Below, in pieces: positions 1 through 10,872 of a DNA stretch of 64,000 nt. Positions within the stretch are counted from its first letter, which is position 1; each line of letters begins with the position of its first letter. Made by a program: the position numbers and the translations under genes. The DNA is from Sabellastarte sp. h YS-2021 (Eukaryota > Annelida > Polychaeta > Sabellida > Sabellidae), in contig OZ024934.1 of the NCBI GenBank assembly GCA_964017235.1, forward strand, positions 85,526,706 through 85,590,705, given 5' to 3'. The notes below the pieces were generated by a model, which saw nothing but the letters and a program-made list of their open reading frames with translations, was not told where the DNA came from and ran no database searches.

Positions 1-187
1 CTTTATTTCTCGTAAGCGATATTCGCTTGGGAAGTACTAAAATGCACCATTTTTCGGAATCCCAGAATCGCAAAGGTGTTGGCTGTTGAGAGGGATGTAA
101 AACCCCAAAATATGAACTTTGCAAAGGTAGAGAAGGGGGGGGGGAGCGATTAATAGGGAGGGGGCGTTTATTACAATAAATACGGTA
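1..187. mobile_element. pogo-like MITE, right part, cut by the window start
   Basis: This stretch matches 4768-4953 along its length, including the shared start ctttatttctcgtaagc and a G-rich stretch near the end. It finishes with an inverted terminal sequence (gggggcgtttatta then aataaatacggta), the mirror of the left end of the 4111-4953 copy. The left half lies outside the window. The TA at the tip and the terminal sequence resemble Tc1/mariner (pogo/Fot) MITEs; that class is inferred. Confidence 0.6.
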
Positions 188-1594
188 GTTATTTTCACTT
201 CCTCTATAATCTGAAGAAATAATGCTATTATTTATAAATTCTGTATTTTCAGGGATCGATTGTGCAGTGAATGCGTGTTTCTGAGGAAGTTGTCTGCTGT
301 ACATATTTCAAGTACACACACAGACCACTGAATAATATTACACGCTTCTGACCAGTGTTGACTTAAACTTATCAAATAACTGCTACACCCAGGAAGTGTC
401 CTCAAACTTATGTCTGTTGGAGTGGTGGCCTTATTTGTACTGACAACATGGTATAAATAATGTCAAGTACATATACACCCCTGCAAAAATCCATTGATTT
501 GTGTGGTCATAGGATTCCTACATGGCAACTTTAATAATAAAAGTAAAAGATCTGCATATTACCAAGCCCTTATTGAAACCTAAATAGTAGATGATAAATG
601 TGCATAGGTACAGTTGATACTCAATTTTACGTTGTACATTTAGTTATTTAGGCATAATGACATACATTCACATGGCACATGAATACTGCAAGTATATGTG
701 CTGACGAAAAATAGAAAAATATTAACTTACATTTACTTGAAAATTGGTTGTGCATTTATGTTCTACAGTTTTAATTATTACATCTGGACACACTGGATTT
801 GAGTGGTCATGGAATGGACACATGGTGACTGAATATGAGAAAAGTATGTATTTAGATATCACAATAACCATATTGACACATTAGTGGACAATTTACAAAG
901 TAGATTTAGCCAAGGTATATTTGTGGCTGAATGACATAAAAACAACAGAGAGATAGAAAACAAGCCAGGAAATTTATGAGAGCAACAAAAAGGATAAGTG
1001 ATAAAAGTCTTGTTGCTTATTTTTGTACACTAGTGTGATAAGAAGAGGTTTGGCTCATCACTCGGATTGTGCAATGTTGCCCGCTTTTTTTGTGTGGCTG
1101 GTGTTTTTTGACAGGTATTGATCAGTTATCTCAGTGTGTGTATGTGTGTGTGCCTCTGCAATAATGGACAGGGACCAAAAAATAACCACATAGTGTGATG
1201 GAATGTGGTTATATATACCAAGTATTAAAGAAAGAAGAAAAATGTAGGGAAAAAATGTATATACCACAGCGTGCACACATTTTATACACCAGAACTTTAG
1301 TCTCTGATTTGCCTGATAGGATATCTCTTCTTCTTGGTGTGTGCTAGAAAATTAGGAGAGTGTACACACCAGTTTGTATTATATTGTCGAGTGGATATTG
1401 TTTTTGTTGAGAGAATATAATAATACACATCAGGAGTTGCAATCTAAGAACTGATAGGGGCTACAAAAGAACTTCTTGGATTACCCAACATTGTTTTATT
1501 GTGTCTGTATATTTACGACACCCAGCAAAGTAGATTTGTTGTTATATAATATGTAGTGTGTAGCTGTATTTCATTGTGTTTTCTTCTATTTTAG
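188..1594. other. Upstream region or 5' intron, no gene seen
   Basis: AT-rich sequence with short simple repeats (TG-rich run near 1133-1152). Open frames here are short and do not look coding. A polypyrimidine tract followed by TTTTAG at 1585-1594 is a plausible splice acceptor for a 5' UTR exon, so this stretch may be the tail of a 5' intron. No promoter element can be named with confidence. Confidence 0.4.
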
Positions 1595-1924
1595 AAATTG
1601 ATAGAACGTTAGAAAGAATAAAATAAAATAGACCCAAGTAAGCCTGCAAACTTGTCTTGTGAGACCAAGGATAATATTACAGTTATTACTTATCACAAAG
1701 TTTAATTTTGCAAAGTATTTGTTCTGTGAAGAAAGGACTTGTGATACTATCAACAGAGGATTATCATGATAAAGTCAGACTATGGATAAAAACAGTGTTT
1801 GAAATTTGAACAATAACATCAAATGAGAAAAAATGTTGCGAGAATCAAGCTTCATCTAACATACCAGTTGTTTCGCATCACCCCTCCTGACCTATCATCA
1901 TGGCGACTGTAGCTTTTTGTTGCC
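1595..1924 (+). other. ARHGAP35: Probable 5' UTR of the p190RhoGAP gene
   Basis: The stretch lies between a good acceptor (ttcttctattttag, ending 1594) and the start codon at 1925. It has no open frame joined to the coding region. Using the acceptor is an inference from its polypyrimidine tract; the transcript could instead start closer to the ATG. Confidence 0.4.
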
Positions 1925-2194
1925 ATGGCTAAGAAGCTTTCACCTGAACAAAAGTACTTTAATGTCGCGGTGGTAGGTTTGTCCGGCACAGAAAAAGATC
2001 GGGGAGTGACTGGCATAGGCAAGTCCTGTCTCTGCAACCGCTTTGTACGCCCCCACGAGGATGACTATTCAACTAATCACATCTCTGTCATCAGCCAGAC
2101 AGACTTTGGTGGCACCATCGTCAATAATGACCACTTCCTGTATTGGGGAGAAGTCACAAAAACGTCCAATGATGGGGTGGATTACACCTTTCAG
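1925..2194 (+). CDS. ARHGAP35: p190RhoGAP exon 1: GTPase domain, P-loop
   Basis: Residues 1-90. The sequence has the p190RhoGAP signature VVGLSGTEK, then a full P-loop (G27-V-T-G-I-G-K33-S34), CLCNRFVRP, and the hallmark DFGG followed by VNNDHFLYWGE. These match the start of vertebrate ARHGAP35 and ARHGAP5 almost word for word. The ATG sits in a good context (gccATGG), about as far from the P-loop as in vertebrates. The exon ends in phase 0 at TTTCAG|gtaagg. Vertebrate p190 proteins bind GTP constitutively through this domain; the intact GKS suggests the same here. Confidence in identity is very high. Confidence 0.96.
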
Positions 2195-2358
2195 GTAAGG
2201 TTGTAACTTGTAACAGTACTTCAGATAATGTTAATAAGTTTAATCTATGATCATAGAGGTTATTGTGACATAAAAGTAACATCACATTTATGACACAATA
2301 TAAGCAATTTCTTTCTTTATGCCATTGCTATCCTGGATATGAATCTAGATGAATTATT

Positions 2359-2472
2359 ATAGGAATAACCCCTGACTAAACCACGGTATACGCTGAATTT
2401 TACCATAGTTTATTGCTTCAAACCATGGTAAAATTCTGCGTATGCCATGGTTTGGGAGGGGGTTATTCCTAT
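2359..2472. repeat. Imperfect long inverted repeat (hairpin)
   Basis: The left arm begins aggaataacccc and the right arm ends ggggttattcct. Between them, cggtatacgctgaattttacca is mirrored by tggtaaaattctgcgtatgcc. The arms are about 50 bases each around a short centre, like a very short foldback MITE. No target duplication was identified. Confidence 0.65.
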
Positions 2473-4110
2473 TCTAACATGACAAATTATTTTAAGATGA
2501 ATAAATATCACAAGTTTTACTGTAAAACTTTCATTGTTACGACAGCCACAATGAGTGATAATAGGAGTTACCTGGTTATACTGTATTTTATCAGGGAAGG
2601 CTTTCGTCGTTTAGCCAATCAGAATCGAGGACACATCCGTGTCATGTTAGAATTCCAAATTGTAGTGTCATAGAGTGCTAGTATTATAGCAAGAAAATAT
2701 TTATTCCGTACCATTTTGAATGTGGAATAAATCACAAGCAAAGAATAAATAACATAGATTTTGATTAATGCCCAGGTCATACAGTGGCGAATTTTAATTG
2801 TAAAATATCTGCGAACATCAAATTTTTCAATGTTCTTGGTGGATTTCTCATTTAGTCGTCATTATTCACCACTTTATGGTGACAATAACTTGATGTTCAA
2901 GATTGTAACTGGTATTCACAGATTTTTAAGCTCGCAATGACATTTGCCATTGAAGGTATTGTATTCTTGTATGCAGGGTTTTAGATTCGCGTCGGCCATC
3001 GGTCATTGACCGAATTTTGCAACAAAACCCCGAATTTTAAATAGAATATTAGGACATATTGTCCGAGTCGTATCCGTGGGCGATAATAGAAGATATACAC
3101 GTCTTTTTATTTACAAAATATGAAGTCACGTTACAAACCTAAAATCTCGCGAGATCTACGTGATTTTTATCGTAGCAACGTCTAGACGTCTTTTATGAAG
3201 TCTCGTGACAAGCCACGTGACCTGCAAGGAAATCCCAGGGGACATCCGTGTCCTCATATCTTCTCATAAATATTAATGACTTGGGTGCTGTTGCCATGAG
3301 TTCTCGAGTTTAAAGTATTTGATCTTCGTCTATGCTTCCATTTTATAAAATATTGCAAGGAAATCCAAGGGAAAATCTGTATCCTCATATCTTCTCATGA
3401 ATATTAATTATGGTCGTCTGGTATTTTCGTGTAATTGTAGATTTTGTTTTCTGTAGGTTTCCACATAAATTTTACTGTAATATTCTGAATTTTTTCTTTG
3501 ATTAATTTTTCTTTTTATTAATAATTGCACTGGAAAAAAAATCAGATTGAAAGTTTATTTGCTAGCTTTAATGGTTACTGCCAGTGGACATTTTAATAGC
3601 ATGAAAATCTCATGGATCACCATACTTAGGTTCTGTCATAGAACTTCTATGGCCGTGAGTTCTCGTCTTAGTAATACATGATCATTGAACATTGTAAAGA
3701 TTTTTTTACATTTTAACTAAAATGAGATTTTTATTATGATTCAGTAAATTTTACTTTATTTCCCATTCATATAGGGTCATTGACCTTAATGACTTAATTT
3801 TAGCAACCTGTAGAATGAAAATTTAATTGACAAGAATTCTGTCCTAAATTCTTCGAAAATGTCCTAAACATTTTCCTAGTGTTAGGACAGAATGTCCGGC
3901 TGGAATTTTCATGTAGCAAAATCACTGGTATGTTGTCACAGCTGTAGGGCAATCATCAAACAGCCATGTTAGTTTCTTGGTGGTAGTAAATTTACCACAC
4001 ATTCTTCCTTGTTTTCAACTGATTCTTTCTTTGTTGTAGAAGGTTCTTCACAGATTGCATTCATTCTCCTGTACCTGTAGCTAATTCGTGGGTAATTGTC
4101 GAAATATTGT

Positions 4111-4953
4111 TACTGTATTTATACATATAAACGCCCCAGGGGGCGATGCATTTTTCAAAAGGTGGGGCAACTATTAGGGGTGTGACGAGTACAAATAATT
4201 TGGGTCGATTGATCACAGATAAAAACTCGACTCAACATCGAGCCCTTGCGACATTTAGTATCCACATAACAGGAAACTAGATCCAATATGGCGGCTCCCG
4301 TAAACGAAAAAAATATAAAGATAAAAGCTTTGAATTGCTTGAATTAGCTATTGTCAGCACATAATATCAATAATATTATGTTACAAATGGTGGATTATGC
4401 GATTTAATGAAAGTAAGGTATGTTATTTATGTTTTGTTAACAAAAAAAACGTTATATATACAAGAGTACGCGACCCTAAGAATTGGGGTCGAATTTTCGT
4501 GAAATTTGCCTCGCTCGGCGAGTGTCGACTGCTCGGTCGCACCCCTAGCAACTATTACCTATAAAAAAAGTCAACTCTCGAGTCCAGTGGCAATGGGCGA
4601 TAATGGACACTTAGAGCCTTGATCTCGCTTGCCAGCAAGTATAATGGCGAGAGAGCTTAAAATATTGGAAACAAACCTTAAATTTGGAGAAATTATAAAG
4701 TTTATCTCATATTTTTGCATATGTCATTGCGTTTGTGATCATAATTGCTGTGTTTTGTTGTGGCTTTCTTTATTTCTCGTAAGCAGTATTCGATTGGGGA
4801 AGTACTAAAACATATATTTTTTTGGAATCCTTGAATTACAAGGTGGCTGTTGAGAGGGATGTGAAACCCGAAATATAAACTTTGCAAAGGTAGACACTAG
4901 ACAGGGAGGGGGTGACTAATAGGGAGGGGGTGTTAATACGGATAAATACGGTA
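4111..4953. mobile_element. pogo-like MITE interrupted by a hAT MITE
   Basis: The left end (tactgtatttatac, then aacgcccc) and the reversed right end (taccgtatttatcc, then aacacccc) form an imperfect terminal inverted repeat of about 27 bp. Both ends carry TA, as expected for Tc1/mariner-type target duplication. The interior 4600-4860 is related to the interior of the hAT MITE at 19490-19855 (shared gaaattataaa-type segment), so the family may be chimeric. The hAT MITE at 4175-4547 splits it. A right-half copy lies at 1-187. Confidence 0.6.
4175..4547. mobile_element. hAT MITE, family A, copy 1
   Basis: The ends read TAGGGGTGTGACGAG and CTCGGTCGCACCCCTA, an inverted repeat. The element is flanked by a perfect 8-bp target duplication GCAACTAT (4167-4174 and 4548-4555), the hallmark of hAT transposition. 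It is 373 bp long with no coding capacity. It lies inside the pogo-like MITE 4111-4953 and is therefore younger than it. Confidence 0.88.
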
Positions 4954-5107
4954 TACACCAGTTCGTAGGGTATTCTCCGAATAGTTTTTGGACAATCAAA
5001 GAACATAGTAAGACTTTTTTCGGCAAATTTGAAATTGCATGTATTCTTTTTACCCAAGCCCATAAAGGCTGGGGTTAAAGTCGTCCCCTGCATCGTCCGG
5101 GTGGTGT

Positions 5108-5108
<1 letters not shown>

Positions 5109-5139
<31 letters not shown>
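5109..5139 (+). repeat. Homopolymer run of 31 G
   Basis: An uninterrupted G run. The short frame that reads it as poly-glycine is not coding. Run length is likely variable between individuals and prone to sequencing error. Confidence 0.9.
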
Positions 5140-5141
<2 letters not shown>

Positions 5142-5257
5142 AACTGTTGCTATGGCTGTTGGATTATCACCAAACTTTCAGGATATCTTAAATGAAACCG
5201 GATCTCCAGCTGAGTAGGTCTGGGAGGGTATCTGACAACACCCATTGCCATGGCAAT

Positions 5258-7140
5258 TCATGCTGGGACGATGTTTGCAAACTTCGGTATTATCGCTCAC
5301 TGGCTCATTGCCGATCAATGATCGGTAAAATATAAGTGCAACCGATGTTTGCTAAATTCATTTCTTTATAGCCTTTTGGTGACAATGAAACACCAACCGT
5401 ATTAATATTTTGTAAAAATCTGAAATATTCATCAGCTAAAATGACAAAATTAGCCGTGAATGCAATAAATATAACGTAAATAGAAACACCTTGGGGTTTT
5501 CCCACTGTTGTCAAGGTAATCATAAAATTAGCCAATCACAAGTGAGGATACATCAAGCATGGTCTGTTAGTGAGGGAGACGTCTGTGAATGGCTTTTAGA
5601 TTATATTTTGGTTATATTTGTGGTAATTTGTTTGTATTTTACTTGTTAAGCGTCCCTGAAAGGGCGCTTATTTGTTTTCGCCTCAGTTTCCTCGCCGCCG
5701 CCGCCGCATTATGGTCTCCCTTGAATATCTCCTTTATTATTAGAAGGTTTCAAACCATATTTGGCAGTTATATACCTTATACGTGGGAAAATTTTTCTGC
5801 ATGCTTAAATTTGACCTTTGACCTTTATGAAGGTCACATGATCGAAAACAATTTTTTTGAAGTACACCCCCCCGTCATCGCAGTTCAGGAAAAACTACTT
5901 GCTACACAGCCTTATAATTTGACACACCTCTTCATACTATCGAAAACGCGAGTGGATTAGATTTTGGGAGCAATCCCTTGAAAAATGTCTCATTTATGAG
6001 TGATTTTCTGACACCTTCCAATCTGAAAGCCTTAAATTTAGGTCAACCCCCCTATTATCTTCTTAAGTTTTGCATTTAGAGCCATAAAATGTACTGGTAG
6101 GTAATAGGAAACCATATGTGGAGAGTCTAAATAGCCGGTCAGTTTTACCCCACGGCCCCCCCTTATGGGTCAAACTGGGGTCATAAAATAGCTGATTTGG
6201 AGTTTTTGCCTTATATCTCCTTTATTGCTGCTTTTATAGCTTCAGAATGTATTAAGAGGTATTGGGAAAGCATATGTGGAGATCTAAATAGCCGATCAGT
6301 TTTATCCCCCGACCCCCCCCTTATGGGTCAAACTGAGGTCATAAAATAGTTGCTTTGGAATTTTGCCTTATATCTCCTTTATCGTTGCTTTTAGACCTTC
6401 AGAATGTATTAAGAGGTATTGGGAAAGCATATGTGGAGAGTCTAAATAGCCGGTCAGTTTTACCCCCGGCCCCCCCCTTATGGTTCAAACTGGGGTCATA
6501 AAATAGCTGATTTTGAGTTTTTGCCTTATATCTCCTTTATTGTTGCTTTTATACCTTCAGAATGTATTAAGAGGTATTGGGAAAGCATATGTGGAGAGTC
6601 TAAATAGCCAGTCAGTTTTACCCCCCGACCCTCCCTTATGGGCCAAACTGGGGTCATAAATAGCTGCTTTGGAGTTTTGCCTTATATCTCCTTTATCATT
6701 GCTTTTATAGCTTCAGAATGTATTAAGAGGTATTAGGAAAGTATATGTGGAGAATCTAAATAGCCAGTCAGTTTTATCCCCGGTCCCCCCCTTATGGGTC
6801 AAACTGGGGTCATAAAATAGTTGCTTTGGAGTTTTTGACTTATATCTCCTTTATCTTTGCTTTTATAGCTTCAGAATGTATTAAGTGGTATTGGGAAAGC
6901 ATACGGTGCAGCTTTGTGTATTCTTAGCTTTACAGCATGCTTATTAAAACCACAAAGCATTTTAAACTTTCAGGGATGCTTCGCTTTTGTTAGCAAAAGC
7001 ATTCCTCTAGTTATTATTTAATATTTGATTTTTCTGTCTGGTTTACAATTTCAACTCCATGATCGGAAATGTTCAAAGTTTGCTCACAAATTTCCAATAT
7101 GAACATCGACAGGTAAAATCATGGCGATCTCCCAGCACTA
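5258..7140 (+). mobile_element. hAT MITE, family B, copy 1, split by a Helentron-like element
   Basis: Starts TCATGCTGGGACGATG and ends GATCTCCCAGCACTA. The target duplication is ATGGCAAT (5250-5257) and ACGGCAAT (7141-7148), 8 bp with one mismatch. Removing 5646-7010 leaves 518 bp, close to the intact family copies at 48790-49306 (517 bp) and 53875-54380 (506 bp), so the interruption is a clean insertion. Confidence 0.88.
5646..7010 (+). mobile_element. Helentron-like non-autonomous element with internal tandem repeats
   Basis: Near the 5' end is taagcgtccctga. Its inverse, tcagggatgctt, lies near the 3' end (one mismatch). It is followed by a 7-bp stem hairpin (gcttttgttagcaaaagc) and the terminus attcctCTAG. 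Subterminal inverted repeats, a 3' hairpin, a CTRR end and no target duplication are the Helentron/HINE pattern. The core holds about 4.5 tandem units of 158-159 bp (unit marker tatctcctttat at 6212, 6371, 6529, 6685, 6843). No transposase is encoded. Confidence 0.75.
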
Positions 7141-7224
7141 ACGGCAATGCTTAAATACTTTTCGGTCTTAAACTTCTTAATTGAAAAAGGGCACTATTAA
7201 ACCAATGTTACTATAGTTGTATTT

Positions 7225-7923
7225 TAATCTCCTGCCGGCCAAGGCCAGGGTTGGGAGATTACGAAATGCTTTTTCGTGTGTGTTCCACAGGACCGTTTTA
7301 CATCGAGCTTTATATCTCATTCAGTTATGAAGATATCTTCACCAAATTTGCAGAGAAATTTTTACTGCTGTGAAAACATGTCTGTAAAAAATTATGGTTC
7401 TAATTTCAAAAGACAACATGGCTGCCATAGCTGATTGCTCGAAAATCATTGATATGTTCTAAAATTTAAAATAATGCAGCTAGCTGTGTCAGATTTGTAC
7501 AAAATGTAAATGGCTAGGAAAGCTTACCTGAGGGTAATTTTGGCTTTGTTTTGAAAAAAATGGCTGCCATATCACATCTTTTATGTCAAATGGGGGCATA
7601 TCAAAAAGTCCTAATATCTCCCTTATCATTGGTCATAGGGGTTTGGAATGAGAAAACAACTTTTTGGAAATCATGGTCTGCAAATCGTCTGCAGTGTCAA
7701 ATTTGACCTTTGACCCCTGCTTCAAGGTGATGTAGTGTCATCATGCTAAAATACACTTATATTTCCCTTATATTTGGTTCTAGGGCTTTAAAATATGAAA
7801 ACAACTTGTAAACAATTATGGCCTGTGAATCTTACATCTGACAACATTTAGTTGATTCTGTATACTTCTTACAACTGAAGTTGTTCCTAAGATTTTCCCA
7901 AATCTCAATATTGTTTCCCATTT
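7225..7923 (+). mobile_element. Partial copy of the 20948-23785 element family
   Basis: The left end (ctgccggccaaggccagggt, then gggagatta) and the following segment (tatctcattcagttatgaag, then atatcttcaccaaat) match 20950-21090. They are followed by the same 'ggctgccat' and 'gacctttgacccctgcttcaa' phrases. The right terminus cannot be defined. The hAT copy at 7932-9066 lies directly downstream. Confidence 0.55.
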
Positions 7924-7931
7924 AGTTGTAC

Positions 7932-9066
7932 CTGGGGGTGCGACCGAGCAGTCGACACTTGCCAAACGAGCCAAATTTCACGAAAATTCGATCCCAATTC
8001 TCAGGGTCGAGTGCTTGTGTACATATAACAACCTATAGAAATGGTTACGTTTTTAAGTGTGGTCCTGGCTAAAGCTCACGCTTCTACAGATCATTTCTTT
8101 TTTTTTGTCTCCGGACTTTGATGAAATTGACAACACCTGTGGATTCTGAATTTCCCTCTCTTGCACTCCAAACATGCTCTCTGTTTCACTGGATTAAAAT
8201 ACATGCAACGTCGGAAAACCTGCACGAGTACCCACTATAGCTAAAAGGACACATGTCCTTATGACTTTTTCACATACATATGTCCTTCTTGCATCCAATG
8301 ATTACACATTTTCATTTCCAGGCATATGTCCTTCTGTCACCCTGCCATGTATATCTCCTTTTCTACACACTTTACAATTATCTTCATATCCTTGCAATAT
8401 TAATTGGGACATGTCTGCAGGTACTCTAGTTGCATATTACATAGGACCCTTTCCTTTAACAATAAAATGCCGGCATTTGTAGTTTGTAGTGCTTTATCAT
8501 CATTTGAATTCTTGTCCTACATAGAAAATAATAAATGTCTTATTAAGTGCGAGCCTCGAAAGACTTTCATGAATTGTGGCGTAGCGTGGTGAGTATTTGT
8601 CTGCTCACTGAAGTTAAATGGCAATGAGTTACGTTAGTACTTGGATGGGTGACCGTCTGAGTTCTACACCAGCTGTGGGATATGTCTGAGTTGGAATTTC
8701 TTTGTGTCCCCAGACTTTCATAAATTCTTGTGCAGTACTCGTGTCTCTGATGGCTTTGCGCTCGCACTAGGGGACCAAAACACCTTTTGGCCTTTACTTA
8801 ATAAAACATAAATAACACACCTTACTTATATTAAATTGCATAATCCACCGTTTTCAACATAATATTATTGATATTATGTGCTGACAATAGCTAATTCAAG
8901 CGATTCAAAGCTTTTATCTTTTTATATTTTTTTTCGTTTACGGGAGCCGCCATATTGGATGTTGTTTTCTGTCATAGTGGATACTAAACTTCGTGAGGGC
9001 ACGATGTCGAGTTGAGTTTTTATCTGCGAGCAATCAACCCGAATTATTTGTACTCTTCACACCCCT
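7932..9066 (-). mobile_element. hAT MITE, family A, copy 2, with nested insertions
   Basis: Same family as 4175-4547 but reversed: it starts CTGGGGGTGCGACCGAGC and ends near CTCTTCACACCCCT. An 8-bp target duplication AGTTGTAC flanks it (7924-7931 and 9067-9074). At 1135 bp it is about three times the 373-bp copy because unrelated sequence (about 8050-8795), including a 5S-derived SINE, sits inside it. Confidence 0.82.
8576..8711 (+). mobile_element. 5S-rRNA-derived SINE (or retroposed 5S pseudogene)
   Basis: The stretch carries the 5S rRNA internal control region: GTCTGCTCACTGAAGTTAA at 8599-8617, then TAGTACTTGGATGGGTGACC ending at 8654. These match animal 5S rRNA closely. The segment between them is altered, and the 3' part departs from 5S. 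It is flanked by a 15-bp target duplication, agactttcatgaatt (8561-8575) and agactttcataaatt (8712-8726), one mismatch. That duplication shows LINE-driven retroposition rather than a cluster gene. There is no poly-A tail. 5S-headed SINEs (SINE3 class) are known in several animal groups. Confidence 0.8.
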
Positions 9067-9272
9067 AGTTGTACCTGCTGGCTGGGGTTCTTGCCTGCCG
9101 AGGCTGGCTATTTTTATATTCACTGAGCTGATCATAGTATCCTCTTCAGTGTGTGACCTAGGCATTAGATTTTGCACATTATAACCCAGATTTAAATTTG
9201 TGCTCACATTGTATAATAATATATGTATAAAATGTAACAATCTGGTTTTACAACTTTGTGTGTCCTTTTCAG

Positions 9273-9414
9273 GTGATAGAACAGACAGAGTTTATTGACG
9301 ACTCATCCTTTCAGCCATTTAAAAGTGGGAAGCATGAGCCGTATTACAAACGCTGTGCAAACCTCAAGCTACAATCCTCTGAGAAACTCATGTACATCTG
9401 CAAGGACCAACTAG
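9273..9414 (+). CDS. ARHGAP35: p190RhoGAP exon 2: GTPase domain, middle
   Basis: Residues 91-137. [10 protein letters not shown] and [14 protein letters not shown] match vertebrate p190 [10 protein letters not shown] and SAEKLMYFCTDQLG, placing this directly after exon 1. The acceptor is tgtccttttcag. The donor CTAG|gtaatg leaves one base (phase 1) that completes the glycine codon with exon 3. Reading through the donor gives a run of hydrophobic residues and a stop, as expected for intron. Confidence 0.95.
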
Positions 9415-10250
9415 GTAATGGTCCACTGACACAATTTCTCGCAGTTATAACAATTCTTATTTTAAAAATTACTTCATGACCTTATCCTTATTGTTTTCTT
9501 AATGGACCTGTTATGTGTTAAGTGTACATTTAAAAATAAAAAGTGAGCCACCCCATTAAAGCAATACCATTCCCCAGCTTCACCCCCTGACATGTGCATT
9601 TTAGTTTAGCAAGTGAGAGCTTCTGGTAATTTGAAAAGATCCACTACATGTTGGAAATGCGGTCCAGGCTGTGGTGCAAGTGTCTTACAAAAATATGAAT
9701 CCTGACTTATGTTCATTTTCGGAACTGGACAGATACCACCAAATTATGACAGACATAGAGCCACAAACAGTTGAATATATTCAGCTCATATATTTTGTGA
9801 GATAGTACAGCACTCTGTGACCCAGATCTGAGGTTTAACATAGTGTAAAATACTGAAGTGAGATCAAACACTAAACATAAATACATAGGTGACTTATATG
9901 CAATGTTAAGACAGTTCAAGGCATTAAAACCAGATGAGTATTAAATATAGTGTGTGAAGATCAGCCATAAGCCATATAATTCTGTAGTTGTGCATCTTCA
10001 AAGACACTCTTGTTAATCGTCCATTTGTTTCATCACCAGTAAATCTGTGATATTGCCGCTCGTGATGACACCACTGCTCAGGCTAGGGTGAAAATCAAAA
10101 TGAATCAGAATGAATTCAGATTTAAAATTACTGACATAATGCTATTTTCAGTGTTAAAAAAAGAATGAAGTAGGCCATTTTCTCCTTTAAGTTAAGTTAA
10201 GTAACGGAAGTTAAGTTGAAACGGAAGGAGCAAAGATTTTTGCCTTTTTA

Positions 10251-10872
10251 GACCCCAGTTACACATGGCCGGAAGTACCGCCAGATCGCGGCAGGTTACC
10301 TAATTTGGAAAATGTTGAAAAATGTTGAGTGATTTATGGATCATATTTTCCGTCTGTAAGGGCATGTGTAACATCCGTAATGTCCTTTTGAGACCTGTAA
10401 CGGCATCCTGCGATCCGTAGCAATCCGTAGTGGCATGCTTAAAATCAGATAAGACCCCTAGACCATTATGGAAAAATCAGACATGCTTGATTTTTCCGGG
10501 AAGTCCGTACAGATGCGGTATCCGTAGTTCTTCCGTAGCTCATCTGTGAGTGTCCTTATTGTCTGTATACCCATCCTGGATGTCCTTGTGGCATCCCTTT
10601 CATCCGTGACGCTTCCGTGCCAACAAATATCGCCCAAAACATAGCTGGATCTAACCAGATCTGCTACGGATCTGCCACGGATTGACATGGCAAGGGTTTG
10701 CGGATTAAAAAAACAGTCAAAAGGACATCCGCAAACCTGTGCTTGGGTCATCGTAGCGGATCCGTGGCAGATCCGTAAATCTTTAACATGATCCGCCCTC
10801 ATCTGTGTCAGTTTTCATATATGGAACTGTGGCCTATATACGTGAGGGATCCCTGAAAGTGTAACTGGCCCC
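10251..10872. mobile_element. PIF/Harbinger-like MITE
   Basis: The left end GACCCCAGTTACAC and the reversed right end GGGGCCAGTTACAC form a 14-bp inverted repeat. TTA flanks both sides (10248-10250 and 10873-10875), the typical Harbinger target duplication. The 622-bp interior is packed with variants of ATCCGTAG/GATCCG. The minus-strand frame of 114 codons inside it is a by-product of this composition and resembles no protein I know. Confidence 0.7.

Larger units (their letters stand above)
2195..9272. other. Intron 1 (about 7.1 kb), transposon-rich
   Basis: GT-AG intron, phase 0. It holds the hairpin at 2359-2472, a pogo-like MITE with a nested hAT, a G31 tract, a hAT with a nested Helentron-like element, a partial element at 7225-7923, and a second hAT with a nested 5S-derived SINE. 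Between 2970 and 3910 lies an unassigned stretch. It includes a diverged direct repeat of about 54 bp (3227-3280 and 3354-3407, both containing tcctcatatcttctcat). No gene is seen. Confidence 0.85.

Noticed and set aside
1852-2037. Minus-strand frame opposite exon 1
   Set aside because: Shadow of the conserved p190 coding sequence.
4130-4155. cgccccagggggcg hairpin read as a terminator
   Set aside because: It is the terminal inverted repeat zone of a MITE, with the mirror sequence at the other end; bacterial-type terminators do not apply here.
5029-5217. 62-codon frame with a polyglycine run
   Set aside because: Produced by the G31 tract; no coding signal on either side.
8261-8592. Overlapping plus-strand frames before the 5S-like sequence
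   Set aside because: They lie in insertion sequence inside a hAT copy, differ in frame from each other, and resemble no known protein.
8576-8711. Functional 5S rRNA gene
   Set aside because: Only the control region is well kept, the 5' and 3' stems do not match, and target duplications show retroposition.
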